DNA of 64,000 nt from Polyangiaceae bacterium (GTDB lineage: Bacteria; Myxococcota_A; Polyangia; Polyangiales; Polyangiaceae): positions 1 through 64,000 of the forward strand of contig JADJXL010000002.1 of assembly GCA_016715885.1 (NCBI GenBank), given 5' to 3'. This document shows, in pieces, positions 16,262 to 25,963 of the stretch (position 1 is its first letter; the number at the start of each line of letters is the position of its first letter). The position numbers and the translations under genes were made by a program. A model generated the notes under the pieces. The model was given only the letters and a program-made list of their open reading frames with translations, had not been told where the DNA came from and searched no databases.

Positions 16262-17046
16262 TGCTTGCACGAACTTCGCTTATTGGCGCAATCACGCTTG
16301 CCACGACACTGACGCTTTCTGCGGCTGCATCGGCGCAGGGCCTTGCGCCTCCGCCTCCGCTTGCACCCGAGGAGCGTGAAGATGCGTCGTCTACGGAAAG
16401 AGACCTCGACAATTCGCAAAAGAGCGATTCGAAACGAGGCCTCGAGTGGCTCTATGTGGACGTCAACGGTGGCATGCAGATCGTTGGACTACGAACGTTC
16501 AACCTAGATGAGGAGACCTTCAGCGCTGGCTTCGTCGAGACCGAATCGGAAGGATTCGTCATGGGTGCTGGTGTTGGTTTGCGCCTTGTTTTCCTGACGT
16601 TTGGAGCTCGTGCGCGCGTGGGTTTTTTCGACTCGTGGGACCTCTTCAGCGTCGGTGGGGAGATGGGCTTGCGTTTGCCCTTTGGCAACCTCGAGCCTCA
16701 CTTCGAGCTTGGCGGTGGGTACACGGCGCTCGGCAGTTTCAAGAGCTCGCTGCAAAGCGGCGCGGTGCAGTCGGCCCTTGACCACACGGACATTGCCGGG
16801 TTTTACGTGCGCGCTGGAGGCGGCGTCGACTACTACATCACGCCGATGTTTTCGATCGGCGCGCTGGCGAGCTTCGAAGTTTTGGGACTCACGCGTCCGG
16901 GGCTCGATCCGTCGAAGATTACCGAGATCAAGGCGGATCCGAACTTGAGTGATCTACAAAAGAAAAAGGCTGATTTACTCGCGTTCGAAGGTACGAGCTA
17001 CGGTGCAGCTGGCACTGCCATGGCTGTGGTTGGGCTCCATTTCTAA
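16261..17046 (+). CDS. outer-membrane beta-barrel protein
   Basis: A 261-residue secreted protein. Residues 1-26 are a signal peptide ending A-S-A-Q. A Pro-rich and charged linker follows. The rest shows alternating amphipathic strands with Gly turns (FVMGAGVGLRLVFLTFGARA, MGLRLPFGNLEPHFELGGGY, FYVRAGGGVDYYITPMFSIG), ending in VVGLHF, a C-terminal Phe typical of barrels inserted by BamA. It is probably an eight-stranded OmpA/OmpW-size barrel. Ligand unknown. It is coupled to yacG through a 1-nt overlap, with the PrsW-like gene starting 3 nt after its stop. Confidence 0.75.
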   Translation: MLARTSLIGAITLATTLTLSAAASAQGLAPPPPLAPEEREDASSTERDLDNSQKSDSKRGLEWLYVDVNGGMQIVGLRTFNLDEETFSAGFVETESEGFVMGAGVGLRLVFLTFGARARVGFFDSWDLFSVGGEMGLRLPFGNLEPHFELGGGYTALGSFKSSLQSGAVQSALDHTDIAGFYVRAGGGVDYYITPMFSIGALASFEVLGLTRPGLDPSKITEIKADPNLSDLQKKKADLLAFEGTSYGAAGTAMAVVGLHF

Positions 17047-17049
17047 GCC

Positions 17050-18219
17050 TTGTTAGCCGCAAAGATCCTCGTAGGACTGCTCGTCGTCGTCGCGCCATTG
17101 GGGCTGTACGCGACCATTTTGTCGCGCGGTGCGCTGAAGCCGTCGAGCCCTCGGTCGGTGGTGCTGACGTTCGTGCTTGGCGTCATCGGGTTTGTCCCGG
17201 CACTGTACTTCGAACGGTTCGTCGCCAGCAACCTCGAAGTGCGTAAAGTGGACGTCGGGACAAACCTCGTTGCGGCGCTGGTGTATGCGTTTTTGGTGGC
17301 AGCGCCGTTCGAGGAGGCGGTGAAGGTCGCTGCGGCAGGACCCGTGTGGCGATGGCGTTCCGGGAGGCACAGGCCCATCGATGGAATGGCGTATGCGACT
17401 GCTGCAGCGCTCGGGTTTGGCTCGGCGCACAACGCTGTCTTGCTCTACGAGCAGCCGCTTACGTGGATCGATCCGGTGCGTGCGTTGCTGGTTGCCGTAG
17501 CCGCGCCGTGCATCGCGTCGCTTTGGGGTTATGCGCTTGGTCGAGCGCCCAAGCGACCGATGGGTGGATGGGCGTTCAATGGTGCGTGGTTTGTCGCGTC
17601 GCTCGGGTGGGCGACGTGTCAACACGTGGTTTTCGCGCGCGGCAAAAGCGGGATGTTCGGGATGATTCCCGTCTTGCTCGTCGCCGGAGTGATCACCGTT
17701 TTCGGTGCGCGCGATCTGTTGCAGCGCGAGACGGCCAAGCCAGTTACGCCTCGCAAGCCGCGCATCTCGCTGCCGGCACCATCCATTCGATCACTACGCG
17801 AAGCGCTTCGCAAGTCGGAACGTCCGATATCGCTTTTGTGGATCGCGATCGGCGCGCTCGTCATGGTTGGCGTCATCATCGGCATGCTCGTGCTGGCGGT
17901 CATGCTTGGTGCGAAGATGGGCGTCGACTTCGGCGCCGTCGATCGTGACGCGTCGCAAGCCGCTGCAATCGTTCCCATTTTGCTTCTTGCGGCTGCATCG
18001 GTCGTGGCCTTTCCCATCGCCGGCTGGATCACGGCTCGAGCATCGAGCGCCCAGAGCGTGCTCGAGCCAGCCATCAGCGCGGTGCTCGCGATTGGTGGAG
18101 GCGTCGTGCTTTTGGGGCTTGCGGCGCCCGTGGCCGTCGTCATTGGCATCGCATGCGCGCCCGTCGCGTTTGGGCTTGCATGTGCAGGCGCGTGGTTCGG
18201 GATGGATAGACCGGCTTAG
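17050..18219 (+). CDS. PrsW-like intramembrane metalloprotease family protein
   Basis: A 389-residue multi-pass membrane protein (about eight helices). It contains the PrsW-type glutamate motif in PFEEAVKV (near 83) and the second conserved block DGMAYATAAALGFGSAHNAV (near 113). PrsW enzymes cleave membrane proteins such as anti-sigma factors. Here the usual E-N of the second motif reads H-N, and no clear catalytic His is seen in the third block (CIASLWGYALG), so activity is uncertain. The second half adds four extra helices, longer than typical PrsW. The start is a TTG 3 nt after the barrel gene; a later start is possible. Confidence 0.65.
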   Translation: MLAAKILVGLLVVVAPLGLYATILSRGALKPSSPRSVVLTFVLGVIGFVPALYFERFVASNLEVRKVDVGTNLVAALVYAFLVAAPFEEAVKVAAAGPVWRWRSGRHRPIDGMAYATAAALGFGSAHNAVLLYEQPLTWIDPVRALLVAVAAPCIASLWGYALGRAPKRPMGGWAFNGAWFVASLGWATCQHVVFARGKSGMFGMIPVLLVAGVITVFGARDLLQRETAKPVTPRKPRISLPAPSIRSLREALRKSERPISLLWIAIGALVMVGVIIGMLVLAVMLGAKMGVDFGAVDRDASQAAAIVPILLLAAASVVAFPIAGWITARASSAQSVLEPAISAVLAIGGGVVLLGLAAPVAVVIGIACAPVAFGLACAGAWFGMDRPA

Positions 18220-18220
18220 A

Positions 18221-18406
18221 GCGCTGGTCGGTTTGGAATAAGGCAAATGAGGGGTATGGCGCGAGCGCTCGCCGTGCTTTGCGCGAGCAGAGTTTACCGA
18301 TGGGGACGAGCCTCGCCCCCCCTCGTTTTTGCGCCTGCACAAAACACGGCGAGGCTCGGCCCCCCCATACCCCCCGATTTAACCTTGTTCCAACCAGAAC
18401 GGCGCT
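18221..18406. repeat. convergent-junction palindromic repeat, copy 3
   Basis: Fills the gap between the convergent PrsW-like and dnaJ genes. The outer arms are GCGCTGGTCGGTTTGGAATA and GTTCCAACCAGAACGGCGC. Inside are GTTTACCGATGGGG, the arms CGAGCCTCGCC and GGCGAGGCTCGG around GTTTTTGCGCCTGCACAAAAC, and the closing CCCCCCCATACCCCCC. It is slightly diverged from copies 1 and 2 (an extra C in GTTTACCGATG). Confidence 0.8.
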
Positions 18407-19483
18407 CTAGGCGAGGCTCTGCAGCTCTTCGTCGAGCTGTTCGAGCAGCTCTTTCGCTTTTGCAGACACCGTCTTCGGCACGGCGACTTGAACGACGATT
18501 TGCAGCGATCCGCGGCCGCGACCATCGATTCGCGGCATCCCTTGACCGCGCACGGTGATGACGTCTCCCGGTTGCGATCCCGCGGGCACATCCACCGTGA
18601 CCGCACTGTCATCGGGAAGCGTCAATTCCACTTGTCCGCCGAGTGCAGCCTTCGAGAAAGGCATCACAGAGCGCGTCACCAGGTCCGATTCGTGGCGCTC
18701 GAATTGCTCGTGCTGCTCGAGATCGACATCGACATACAAGTCACCCGGCGGTCCTCCTTGACCGCCAGGCATGCCTTGACCCGGCACGCGCAGGCGCTGT
18801 CCGGCATCGATGCCCGCGGGGAAGGTGACGACGACCTTGCGCGTCTTTTCGACGGCGCCTTGGCCATTGCAGACGGTGCAGGGCGTCTTGACGACGGTGC
18901 CTTCGCCGCGGCACTCGGGGCATGTCTGGGTGAACATGACAAACCCACGTGCCGTCGACACTTGCCCTTGTCCGTCGCACGTGGGGCAGTTTTTCCGTTT
19001 GGAACCAGGTTTGGCGCCGCTGCCCGAACATTCTTCGCACGCGACGGGCGTGCGCAACGTGACCTCACGCTTGGTTCCGGTCATCGCTTCGCGAAGCGAG
19101 AGACGCTGTTCGACGCGTAGGTCTTGACCTCGCGAAGGACCGCCTCGGCGGCGTTGTCCTTGTCCGGCAAACCCGCCGCCAAACCCGCCAAAAAGCTCGG
19201 AAAAGATGTCTTGGAAGTGCGTGAAGATGTCGCCCTGACCCATGTCGGGCAAACCTTCGACGCCGGCGTGTCCGAACCTGTCGTACCGAGCGCGCTTCTG
19301 TTCGTCCGAAAGAACCTGGTACGCTTCGGTGGCTTCTTTGAAGCGCGCTTCAGCTTCCTTGTCGCCGGGATTTCTGTCCGGGTGGTTCTTGAGCGCCGCA
19401 GCGCGGTAGGCCTTCCGAAGCTCGTCTGTCGACGCTTCTTTGGAGACCCCGAGAACTTCGTAATAATCCCGTTTTTGGCTCAT
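18407..19483 (-). CDS. dnaJ: chaperone protein DnaJ
   Basis: A full-length type I Hsp40 of 358 residues that stimulates the DnaK ATPase. The J domain (1-70) has MSQKRDYYEVLGVSKEA and the HPD tripeptide in NHPDRNPGD. A Gly/Phe region follows (FGGFGGGFAGQGQ). Four zinc-binding CxxCxGxG repeats are intact: CEECSGSG, CPTCDGQG, CPECRGEG, CTVCNGQG. The C-terminal substrate domains are complete. The ATG at 19483 is chosen over an in-frame ATG 12 codons upstream because it gives the family N-terminus. It lies 133 nt downstream of ftsZ on the same strand, with no dnaK or grpE nearby. Confidence 0.96.
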   Translation of the reverse strand: MSQKRDYYEVLGVSKEASTDELRKAYRAAALKNHPDRNPGDKEAEARFKEATEAYQVLSDEQKRARYDRFGHAGVEGLPDMGQGDIFTHFQDIFSELFGGFGGGFAGQGQRRRGGPSRGQDLRVEQRLSLREAMTGTKREVTLRTPVACEECSGSGAKPGSKRKNCPTCDGQGQVSTARGFVMFTQTCPECRGEGTVVKTPCTVCNGQGAVEKTRKVVVTFPAGIDAGQRLRVPGQGMPGGQGGPPGDLYVDVDLEQHEQFERHESDLVTRSVMPFSKAALGGQVELTLPDDSAVTVDVPAGSQPGDVITVRGQGMPRIDGRGRGSLQIVVQVAVPKTVSAKAKELLEQLDEELQSLA

Positions 19484-19616
19484 GATCGGTGCCGGAAAAC
19501 AGCCCCGCAGAGGCCGCAAGGCGCGGAGACGATAAGCAGCTTCACGGTCCTGTCAACGACAGCCCGACAGATCAGCTCTGCGAGCGCGCAGGACCGGGAA
19601 TATGTTCAGGTAATTC

Positions 19617-20927
19617 TCACTGACCGCGACGCTGGAAAGCGGGCGTGTCCCAGTCGGCGTCGAGGGGCGGAACGAAGGTGGAACGTTCGCGCGGCGTCGA
19701 ACCCGAAGACAAGGACGCAGGAGCGGCCTGGGGCGGGGGCGTACGGCGCACGGTGTAGGCGGGCTCGTCGCGCGGCGCGGGCTCGCGCGGGGGCGTGCGT
19801 TGCGTGGGCGCTTGCGCGGGCATCGAGCGAGGGCTCGGGCTCGTCAGCGCGTTCGACAGCGGGCTCGCGAGGGGCGGGGCGGTCGAAACAGCCGTCGCAT
19901 GATGCCCTCGTTGGCCCGTGGTCATCGTTGCTGCTGCAAGTTGTGCCGCATCGGCTCCAGCGAGCTCGAAACCGGTTGCGATGACCGTGACCTTGATCAT
20001 GTCGCCCATCGTTTCGTCGATGGTCGCGCCGAAGATGATGTTCGCGTCTTCGTGCGCTTGCTCCTGCACGAGCGTTGCGGCCTCTTCGATTTCCTTCATG
20101 CGCATGTCGGGGCCACCAACGATGTTGATGAGCACGCCCATCGCGCCTTCGACGGAGATGTTGTCGAGCAGCGGCGACGTGATCGCCATCTCGGCAGCGA
20201 GACGCGCGCGGCCCTGCCCCTTGGCGCATCCGGTTCCCATGAGCGCGCGGCCCATGTTCTGCATGACCGTCTTCACGTCGGCGAAGTCCACGTTGACGAT
20301 GCCGTTTTGCGTGATGAGGTCGCTGATGCCCTTGATCGCTTGATAGAGAACTTCGTCCGCTTTGCGGAACGCATCGACGAACGACAGCTCTTCGTCACCG
20401 AGCGTGAGGAGCTTTTGGTTCGGGATCGTAATGAGCGTGTCGACGTGCTCGGCGAGCATGGCGAGGCCCGCTTCGGCCCGACGCGAACGTTGTTTGCCCT
20501 CGAAGAAGAACGGCTTGGTCACGACACCGACGGTCAAACAGCCTTCTTCACGCGCGAGCTGCGCGATGACCGGCGCGGCTCCGGTGCCCGTGCCACCGCC
20601 CATGCCGGCCGTGACGAACACCATGTCTGCGCCTTGGATGAGCTCCTTCAGGCGTTGCACGTCTTCGAGCGCTGCTTTGCGACCCTTTTCGGGATCGGCA
20701 CCTGCGCCGAGGCCTCGCGTCACGTTCGAGCCGATGTGCACCTTCATCGGTGCAATGCTCGCACTGAGGGCCTGCGCATCCGTGTTCACGACCATGAACT
20801 CGACCCCTTCGAGGCCGAAGTTGATCATGGTGTTGACTGCGTTGCCGCCCGATCCGCCGCAACCGATGACCTTGATTCGAGCGTCGTAGCCCGCATGCTC
20901 ATCGGCAAACTCAATCGAAAAACTCAT
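19617..20927 (-). CDS. ftsZ: cell division protein FtsZ
   Basis: The tubulin-like GTPase that polymerises into the division ring, 436 residues. Features: IKVIGCGGSGGNAVNTM near the N-terminus, the tubulin signature GGGTGTGAAP (near 105), the T7-loop region NVDFADVKTVM, and the C-terminal linker rich in Ala/Pro (about 320-420) ending in a conserved peptide-like DADWDTPAFQRRGQ that should bind FtsA. The ATG giving MSFSIEFADE is chosen; 17 upstream in-frame codons are not typical of FtsZ. It is the last division gene of the dcw cluster, 144 nt after ftsA. Confidence 0.97.
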   Translation of the reverse strand: MSFSIEFADEHAGYDARIKVIGCGGSGGNAVNTMINFGLEGVEFMVVNTDAQALSASIAPMKVHIGSNVTRGLGAGADPEKGRKAALEDVQRLKELIQGADMVFVTAGMGGGTGTGAAPVIAQLAREEGCLTVGVVTKPFFFEGKQRSRRAEAGLAMLAEHVDTLITIPNQKLLTLGDEELSFVDAFRKADEVLYQAIKGISDLITQNGIVNVDFADVKTVMQNMGRALMGTGCAKGQGRARLAAEMAITSPLLDNISVEGAMGVLINIVGGPDMRMKEIEEAATLVQEQAHEDANIIFGATIDETMGDMIKVTVIATGFELAGADAAQLAAATMTTGQRGHHATAVSTAPPLASPLSNALTSPSPRSMPAQAPTQRTPPREPAPRDEPAYTVRRTPPPQAAPASLSSGSTPRERSTFVPPLDADWDTPAFQRRGQ

Positions 20928-21071
20928 GAAACGCCTCCCGAGATGTTTGGTTGGCCAGTCGGGCCAAGGGAGCCTCACCCGCTCCCAGGGTGATTCCGAG
21001 GGGCGCCTCTTCCCCGCGAAACCGCTTCCACCGTTCTACCTGTTTGTCCTACGAAACCCTACTTCGACGCC

Positions 21072-22379
21072 TTAGAAGGCTGCACGCAGCCAATTCCAAA
21101 ACCGTCCACTTCCGCGTCGCTCGACGCTCGATTCTTCCACTGCATCACGCCGTTCGACTCGCGCCGGCGCCGCCACACGCGTCGGCGTGGGACGTGAAAC
21201 TTCCACTTGCTGTACGTCACGCGCGGTGCGCAGCGCATTCGCTCCGTACTGCACGAGACCCACGCCGGTCGCGTATTGCGGACCCGCGACGAGCTGCGTG
21301 ATGCCACGCATGCCGACGGGTACGCCGAGACGAACGGGCATGCCGAGGATCTCTTCGGCAAACTCGCTCATCCCCTCCATCAACACGCCACCACCGGTCA
21401 GCACTGCACCGGCCGCGAGTTGATCGAGCAGGCCCGCGTCTTCGAGACGCTTGCGAACGACCGCAAAAATCTCTTCGATCCGTGGCTCGATGATGTCCGA
21501 CAGCACGCGACGCGGAACCTTCCGCGGCATGTGCCCACCCACTCCGGGTACTTCGACCTCCTCGTCGTCCGCCACCATTCGTCCGAGCGCGCAACCGAAG
21601 TTGCGCTTCAGCCGCTCGGCTTCGGCCATCGGCGTTCGAAGCCCTGCGGCAAGGTCCGCGGTGACGTTGTTGCCACCTGCAGGAATGACACTGACGTGGG
21701 CGATGCCGCCGTCAGCGTACACCAGCAGATCGGTCGTGCCACCACCCATGTCGATCACGACGACGCCAATTTCCTTCTCGTCTTCCGAAACCACGGCTTC
21801 AGCACTCGCAAGCGGCTCGAGCACGACATCGGCCACGGTCAAGTTGCACCGTTCGGCGCAACGAACGACGTTCTGAACACACGACGTGGCCGCGGTGATG
21901 AGGTTGACTCGTGTGCCGAGACGAACCCCACTCATGCCGACGGGATCGCGAATGCCATCCTGATTGTCGACTGTGAACTCGCGCGGCAAAGCGTGAAGGA
22001 TTTGTCGATCCGCGTCGATCGGAATGGCACGTGCTCCTTCGAGAACTCGCTCGACGTCTGCGGCCGTCACTTCGCCACCAGCGATCGCGACGACGCCGTC
22101 GGATCCTTGGCAACGAATGTGATTGCCCGCGACTCCCGCGAAAACCGTGCGGATTTCGACACCGGCCATGGTCTGCGCAGCCTCGATCGCGTCTGCAATC
22201 GCGCGCGACGTCCAGTCGATGTTCGACACGATGCCTTTGCGCAGGCCGCGACAAGGGACGTTTCCCACGCCGAGAATGGTGATCCCGTCCGCATCGACCT
22301 CGCCGACGACGGCAATCACCTTCGTCGTCCCGATATCGACGCCTACGACAATTTCGCTCGTCTCCATCCTGCTCTTCAT
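21072..22379 (-). CDS. ftsA: cell division protein FtsA
   Basis: An actin-fold membrane tether for FtsZ, 435 residues. The phosphate-1 motif is VVGVDIGTTKVIAVVGEVDA; phosphate-2 is VVVIDMGGGTTDLLVYADGG; the adenosine motif is VLTGGGVLMEG. The SHS2-type 1C subdomain is present (TVFAGVAGNHIRCQGSDGVV). The C-terminus carries a Pro/Arg linker and an amphipathic membrane-targeting helix (SGRFWNWLRAAF). The start may be ATG 22379 or ATG 22367 (METSEIVVG). It is preceded by ftsQ with a 133-nt gap, which may hold a promoter. Confidence 0.96.
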   Translation of the reverse strand: MKSRMETSEIVVGVDIGTTKVIAVVGEVDADGITILGVGNVPCRGLRKGIVSNIDWTSRAIADAIEAAQTMAGVEIRTVFAGVAGNHIRCQGSDGVVAIAGGEVTAADVERVLEGARAIPIDADRQILHALPREFTVDNQDGIRDPVGMSGVRLGTRVNLITAATSCVQNVVRCAERCNLTVADVVLEPLASAEAVVSEDEKEIGVVVIDMGGGTTDLLVYADGGIAHVSVIPAGGNNVTADLAAGLRTPMAEAERLKRNFGCALGRMVADDEEVEVPGVGGHMPRKVPRRVLSDIIEPRIEEIFAVVRKRLEDAGLLDQLAAGAVLTGGGVLMEGMSEFAEEILGMPVRLGVPVGMRGITQLVAGPQYATGVGLVQYGANALRTARDVQQVEVSRPTPTRVAAPARVERRDAVEESSVERRGSGRFWNWLRAAF

Positions 22380-22512
22380 TCCCGTGCACCCGAAGTGTTC
22401 GACCAGGGTTTCGCGTGGGTCGTGTCGAACCCACTGCGCCCTTCGTGGAGGTTTCGCGACGCTGCCACGAGCGAAGATGAAGGGCCAAATTTCGCGAACG
22501 TTCCTTTTGCGC

Positions 22513-23421
22513 TCATCGCATCCTCACGACGACGCGCTCGGGATGCGCCTCGTTGTCAAGAAAGATCACCGACGGTTGCGCCTTGCGCCGAGCGAGCTCC
22601 GAAAGCACGCGCGACGCTTGTTCGATCTTCTCGCGGAACCGCGATTGGCCGAGATGCAGCGCAATCGCATCCTTGCCGATCGTCATCACGATCGTCCCGT
22701 CCCGCTCGAGATGCACTTCTTGGATCGGATAACGCTTGCTGATGCCTGCGCGGTCCATGTCTTCGACCACATCGAGCGCTCGGCGAAACGCCTGCACGAC
22801 GCCCGTTCGGTCAAGTGAAACCTTCTCCGGCGCGATCCCCGTGATGACCGGTAAATCGAATGGATCACCTTCGCTCACGCGCTTGAACGGATCTCCATCG
22901 CGCGTGACGAGGTACAGCTCGTCGCCGATCGTCGCAACGGCCCACGCTTCACGCTCGACCACGGTGATGTTCACCGTCGAAGGAAGCTTGCGCGTGACGA
23001 TCGCTTTCTCGATCCAAGGCTCGTTCGTGATCGTCGTGCCCGCCGTTTCGAGGTCCACTTCGAAGATGTTGCGCCCAATGGCCACACCACCGAGCGACGC
23101 AATGTCCTCCGCGGACAAACGCTTGTTTCCATCGACGAGCACCGTGCGAATGCAGAATCGCGGACTCGTCGTGATGTAGCGACGAGCTCCCCACGCGACC
23201 GCGACGGATGCAGAGAGCACGACACACACGCCCAGCACGAGCGCCACGGCACGCGGCAACTTTCGCGCTCGCGAAGGAGCAGGTGGCTTCACCGTCGTCG
23301 TCGTGGCGGGCGGCGGCGGAGGTGAATCGTGTTCGATCTCCGGCGACGGATCGGGCGGAGCTGCCACGACCGAGGGCTTCGGAGCTCGCAACCGACGGTT
23401 GGGACGCAAAACATCGCTCAT
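22513..23421 (-). CDS. ftsQ: cell division protein FtsQ
   Basis: A 302-residue bitopic divisome protein linking FtsB/FtsL to other divisome parts. A Pro-rich cytoplasmic tail (1-52) precedes a transmembrane helix (AVALVLGVCVVLSASVAVAW), then the POTRA domain (IRTVLVDGNKRLSAEDIASL ... NEPWIEKAIVTRKLPSTVNI) and the FtsQ beta domain (VEREAWAVATIGDELYLVTR). The start overlaps the murC stop by 4 nt. The proline-rich tail is longer than in E. coli, as is common in GC-rich myxobacteria. Confidence 0.93.
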   Translation of the reverse strand: MSDVLRPNRRLRAPKPSVVAAPPDPSPEIEHDSPPPPPATTTTVKPPAPSRARKLPRAVALVLGVCVVLSASVAVAWGARRYITTSPRFCIRTVLVDGNKRLSAEDIASLGGVAIGRNIFEVDLETAGTTITNEPWIEKAIVTRKLPSTVNITVVEREAWAVATIGDELYLVTRDGDPFKRVSEGDPFDLPVITGIAPEKVSLDRTGVVQAFRRALDVVEDMDRAGISKRYPIQEVHLERDGTIVMTIGKDAIALHLGQSRFREKIEQASRVLSELARRKAQPSVIFLDNEAHPERVVVRMR

Positions 23422-24842
23422 GTCGTGCCCTCCCGTGGCGGGGGTTGGTCTTCCGGTAACGCTTCGATATGCGCGCGCAAACGCCCGAGCATCTTGTTGA
23501 CGTCGCCTGCGCCGAGCGCGATCACCACATCACCGCGACGAACCACTTGCGCAATCGCTTCGTGCAGCGTCGCCTTGTCCGGTGCGTGCGTGACGTTGTG
23601 ATGACCGTGCTGGCGAATCGATTTCGCGAGCCGTTCGGACGTCACGTCGGGCAGCGGCGTTTCGCCTGCGGGGTAGATGTCCGTGAGAAACAGGATGTCC
23701 GCTTGGTTGAACGCGCGCGTGAAGTCGTCGAACAGGTCGCGCGTACGCGTGTACCGATGCGGTTGAAACGCGACGATGATGCGCCGTCCTTCCTCGGGAA
23801 ACGCTTTCCGCGCAGCTTCGATCGTCGCGCGAACTTCGGCTGGATGATGGCCGTAGTCGTCGATCAACGTCACTTCGCGCGGCGTGCCGACGACGGTGAA
23901 ACGTCGCGCAACCCCACCGAACGTCGCGAGCGCTTGCTTGATGACGTCGAGCGGCACTTCGAGCTCGTCGGCGACGGCGATCGTCGCCAAACAATTCAGC
24001 ACGTTGTGTGCACCCGGCATGCGCACGGTAAAACCACCGAGCGCCTGGCCGCGCCGGTACGCGTTGAAGCGCGTTTCGAGGCCACGGAACTGCACGCCGC
24101 GTGCGCTGTAGTCGGCGTGCGGAGACAAACCGTACGTCACGGTGCGCCGCGAGATGCTCGGCAAAATGTCCTGCACCGCTGGATGATCCATGCAGAGCAC
24201 CGCGAGCCCGTAAAAAGGCACACGCGTGGCAAACTCGACGAACGAAGCCTTCAGCGTTTCGAACGATCCGTAATGATCGAGATGCTCGGGATCGATGTTC
24301 GTCACGACCGCGATCGTCGGCGTGAGTCGCAAGAACGAGCCGTCGCTTTCGTCGGCTTCCGCAACGAGCAAATCACCTGCACCGAGGCGCGCGTTCGATC
24401 CGAGCGCCGCCATCTTGCCGCCAACGACCACCGTGGGGTCCAAGCCCGCGTGACGAAGTACCGTTGCGACGAGCGACGTCGTCGTGGTTTTTCCGTGCGA
24501 ACCGGCGATCGCAACGCCGTACTTCAGCCGCATCAGCTCCGCGAGCATCTCGGCACGCGCGATGATGGGGATGCCCAAGCTTCGCGCTTCGACGAGCTCG
24601 GGATTGTCTTTCAAAACCGCGCTCGAATACACGACCACGTCGACGCCACGCACGTTCTCTTCGCGATGGCCGATGTCGATGCGCACGCCCAAAGACGCGA
24701 GACGACGCGTGGTGTCGCCTTCCTTGATGTCCGAGCCCGACACGTCGAACTCGAGCGACCGAAGAATCTCGGCCAAACCGCTCATGCCGATGCCGCCGAC
24801 ACCGACGAAGTGAACGTGGCGAACTCGCCCGCGAAACATCAC
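23418..24842 (-). CDS. murC: UDP-N-acetylmuramate--L-alanine ligase MurC
   Basis: Adds L-Ala to UDP-MurNAc in the cytoplasm using ATP; 474 residues. It has the N-terminal dinucleotide-like fold (HFVGVGGIGMSGLAEIL), the Mur ligase P-loop IAGSHGKTTTTSLVATVL, the central ligase residues in NIDPEHLDHYGSFE, and the C-terminal domain with LIDDYGHHPAEVRATIEAAR. All key Mur ligase elements are present. The ATG overlaps the murG stop and the end overlaps ftsQ. murB and ddl, often found between murC and ftsQ, are missing here. Confidence 0.96.
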   Translation of the reverse strand: MMFRGRVRHVHFVGVGGIGMSGLAEILRSLEFDVSGSDIKEGDTTRRLASLGVRIDIGHREENVRGVDVVVYSSAVLKDNPELVEARSLGIPIIARAEMLAELMRLKYGVAIAGSHGKTTTTSLVATVLRHAGLDPTVVVGGKMAALGSNARLGAGDLLVAEADESDGSFLRLTPTIAVVTNIDPEHLDHYGSFETLKASFVEFATRVPFYGLAVLCMDHPAVQDILPSISRRTVTYGLSPHADYSARGVQFRGLETRFNAYRRGQALGGFTVRMPGAHNVLNCLATIAVADELEVPLDVIKQALATFGGVARRFTVVGTPREVTLIDDYGHHPAEVRATIEAARKAFPEEGRRIIVAFQPHRYTRTRDLFDDFTRAFNQADILFLTDIYPAGETPLPDVTSERLAKSIRQHGHHNVTHAPDKATLHEAIAQVVRRGDVVIALGAGDVNKMLGRLRAHIEALPEDQPPPREGTT

Positions 24843-25963
24843 ACGGCCCTTTCTCGCGCCTGCGAAAGGCCGCGTTTTTCTCGAACGTACGCCAGCTCGA
24901 GCAAATCGGCTGCGATGCGCATCGCCGCGTCCGACGCGCCGCTGCCCGCTGCTGCACCGGCCATGGCCACGCGACGCTCCACGGACAACGCCAACTTTTC
25001 GATTTCCGAAGCCACGCGTTCGACCGTCGCATCGTCTTGCCTGAGCGCGATGGCGGCTCCTCGACGGTCGAGCGAAAGCGCGTTTTGGTACTGATGATCG
25101 TCAGCCGCGAAGGGGTAGGGGATCAGGATCGAAGGCCTTCCAACGGCGCAAAGCTCGGCCAACGTCGATGCACCCGCTCGTGCGACGACGATGTCCGCCG
25201 AGATCAGAGCCGATGCCATGTCATCGATGAACGACACGACCGTCGCCGTGTCCGCCAAACCCAACGACTCGTAAAGCGCCCGCGCTTCGACCTCGCGTTC
25301 GCGTCCCGTCTGATGAATCACGCTGAGCGTCGGCAGACGCTTCTTCACGCGGGCGAACGCGCGCGGAAGCGCGTCGTTGAGCGCCTTGGCGCCCTGGCTT
25401 CCGCCGAGCACCAGGATCGAAAGTTTGTCCTCGCGTGGTTCGTACGAAGCCGGAGTAAATGCCCGACGAAGCGGCACGCCGAAACGACGCACGGTGCTCG
25501 GCCGGAAATACCGATCGACCTCGGGAAACGCCGTGTACGCTCGCACGGCGAACGGCGAGAGCAATCGATTTGCCAAGCCCATCACGCTGTTCGGTTCGAG
25601 GATGCCAACGGCAACGCCGAGGGTTCGTGCAGCAAGACAAACCGGTCCCGACGCATACCCGCCCACGGAAAGGACCGCGGAAGGATTGAAGCGACGAACG
25701 AGCTCTCGCGCCTCGGGAAGGGCAACGGCGGCATTTTTCACGCCACGGGCAAACCCGGACAAACCACCTCCACGAAGCGGCAAAATGTCGAGCAGTTCCA
25801 GGTGCTTGCCTTGTTCGGGCACGACACGCGCCTCGAGCCCTCGAGCCGTCCCGACGTACACGATGCGACACGACGGGTCCGACGACGCGATCGCGTCGCC
25901 CACTGCGAGCATCGGAAAGACGTGGCCTCCGGTGCCACCACCCGCCAAAAAGATCGTCGTCAC
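24839..25963 (-). CDS. murG: UDP-GlcNAc:lipid I N-acetylglucosaminyltransferase MurG
   Basis: Transfers GlcNAc to lipid I to make lipid II at the inner face of the membrane; 374 residues. The Gly-rich GT-B signature is IFLAGGGTGGHVFPMLAVGD; the acceptor-side motif is LEPNSVMGLANRLLSPF; the C-terminal UDP-GlcNAc site is VLGGSQGAKALNDALP and ARAGASTLAELCAVGRPSIL. Coupled by 4-nt overlaps to ftsW upstream and murC downstream. Confidence 0.96.
   Translation of the reverse strand: MTTIFLAGGGTGGHVFPMLAVGDAIASSDPSCRIVYVGTARGLEARVVPEQGKHLELLDILPLRGGGLSGFARGVKNAAVALPEARELVRRFNPSAVLSVGGYASGPVCLAARTLGVAVGILEPNSVMGLANRLLSPFAVRAYTAFPEVDRYFRPSTVRRFGVPLRRAFTPASYEPREDKLSILVLGGSQGAKALNDALPRAFARVKKRLPTLSVIHQTGREREVEARALYESLGLADTATVVSFIDDMASALISADIVVARAGASTLAELCAVGRPSILIPYPFAADDHQYQNALSLDRRGAAIALRQDDATVERVASEIEKLALSVERRVAMAGAAAGSGASDAAMRIAADLLELAYVREKRGLSQARERAV

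Noticed and set aside
23469..25094. 541-residue plus-strand frame
   Set aside because: Antisense to murC and murG; long only because of GC-rich codon use.
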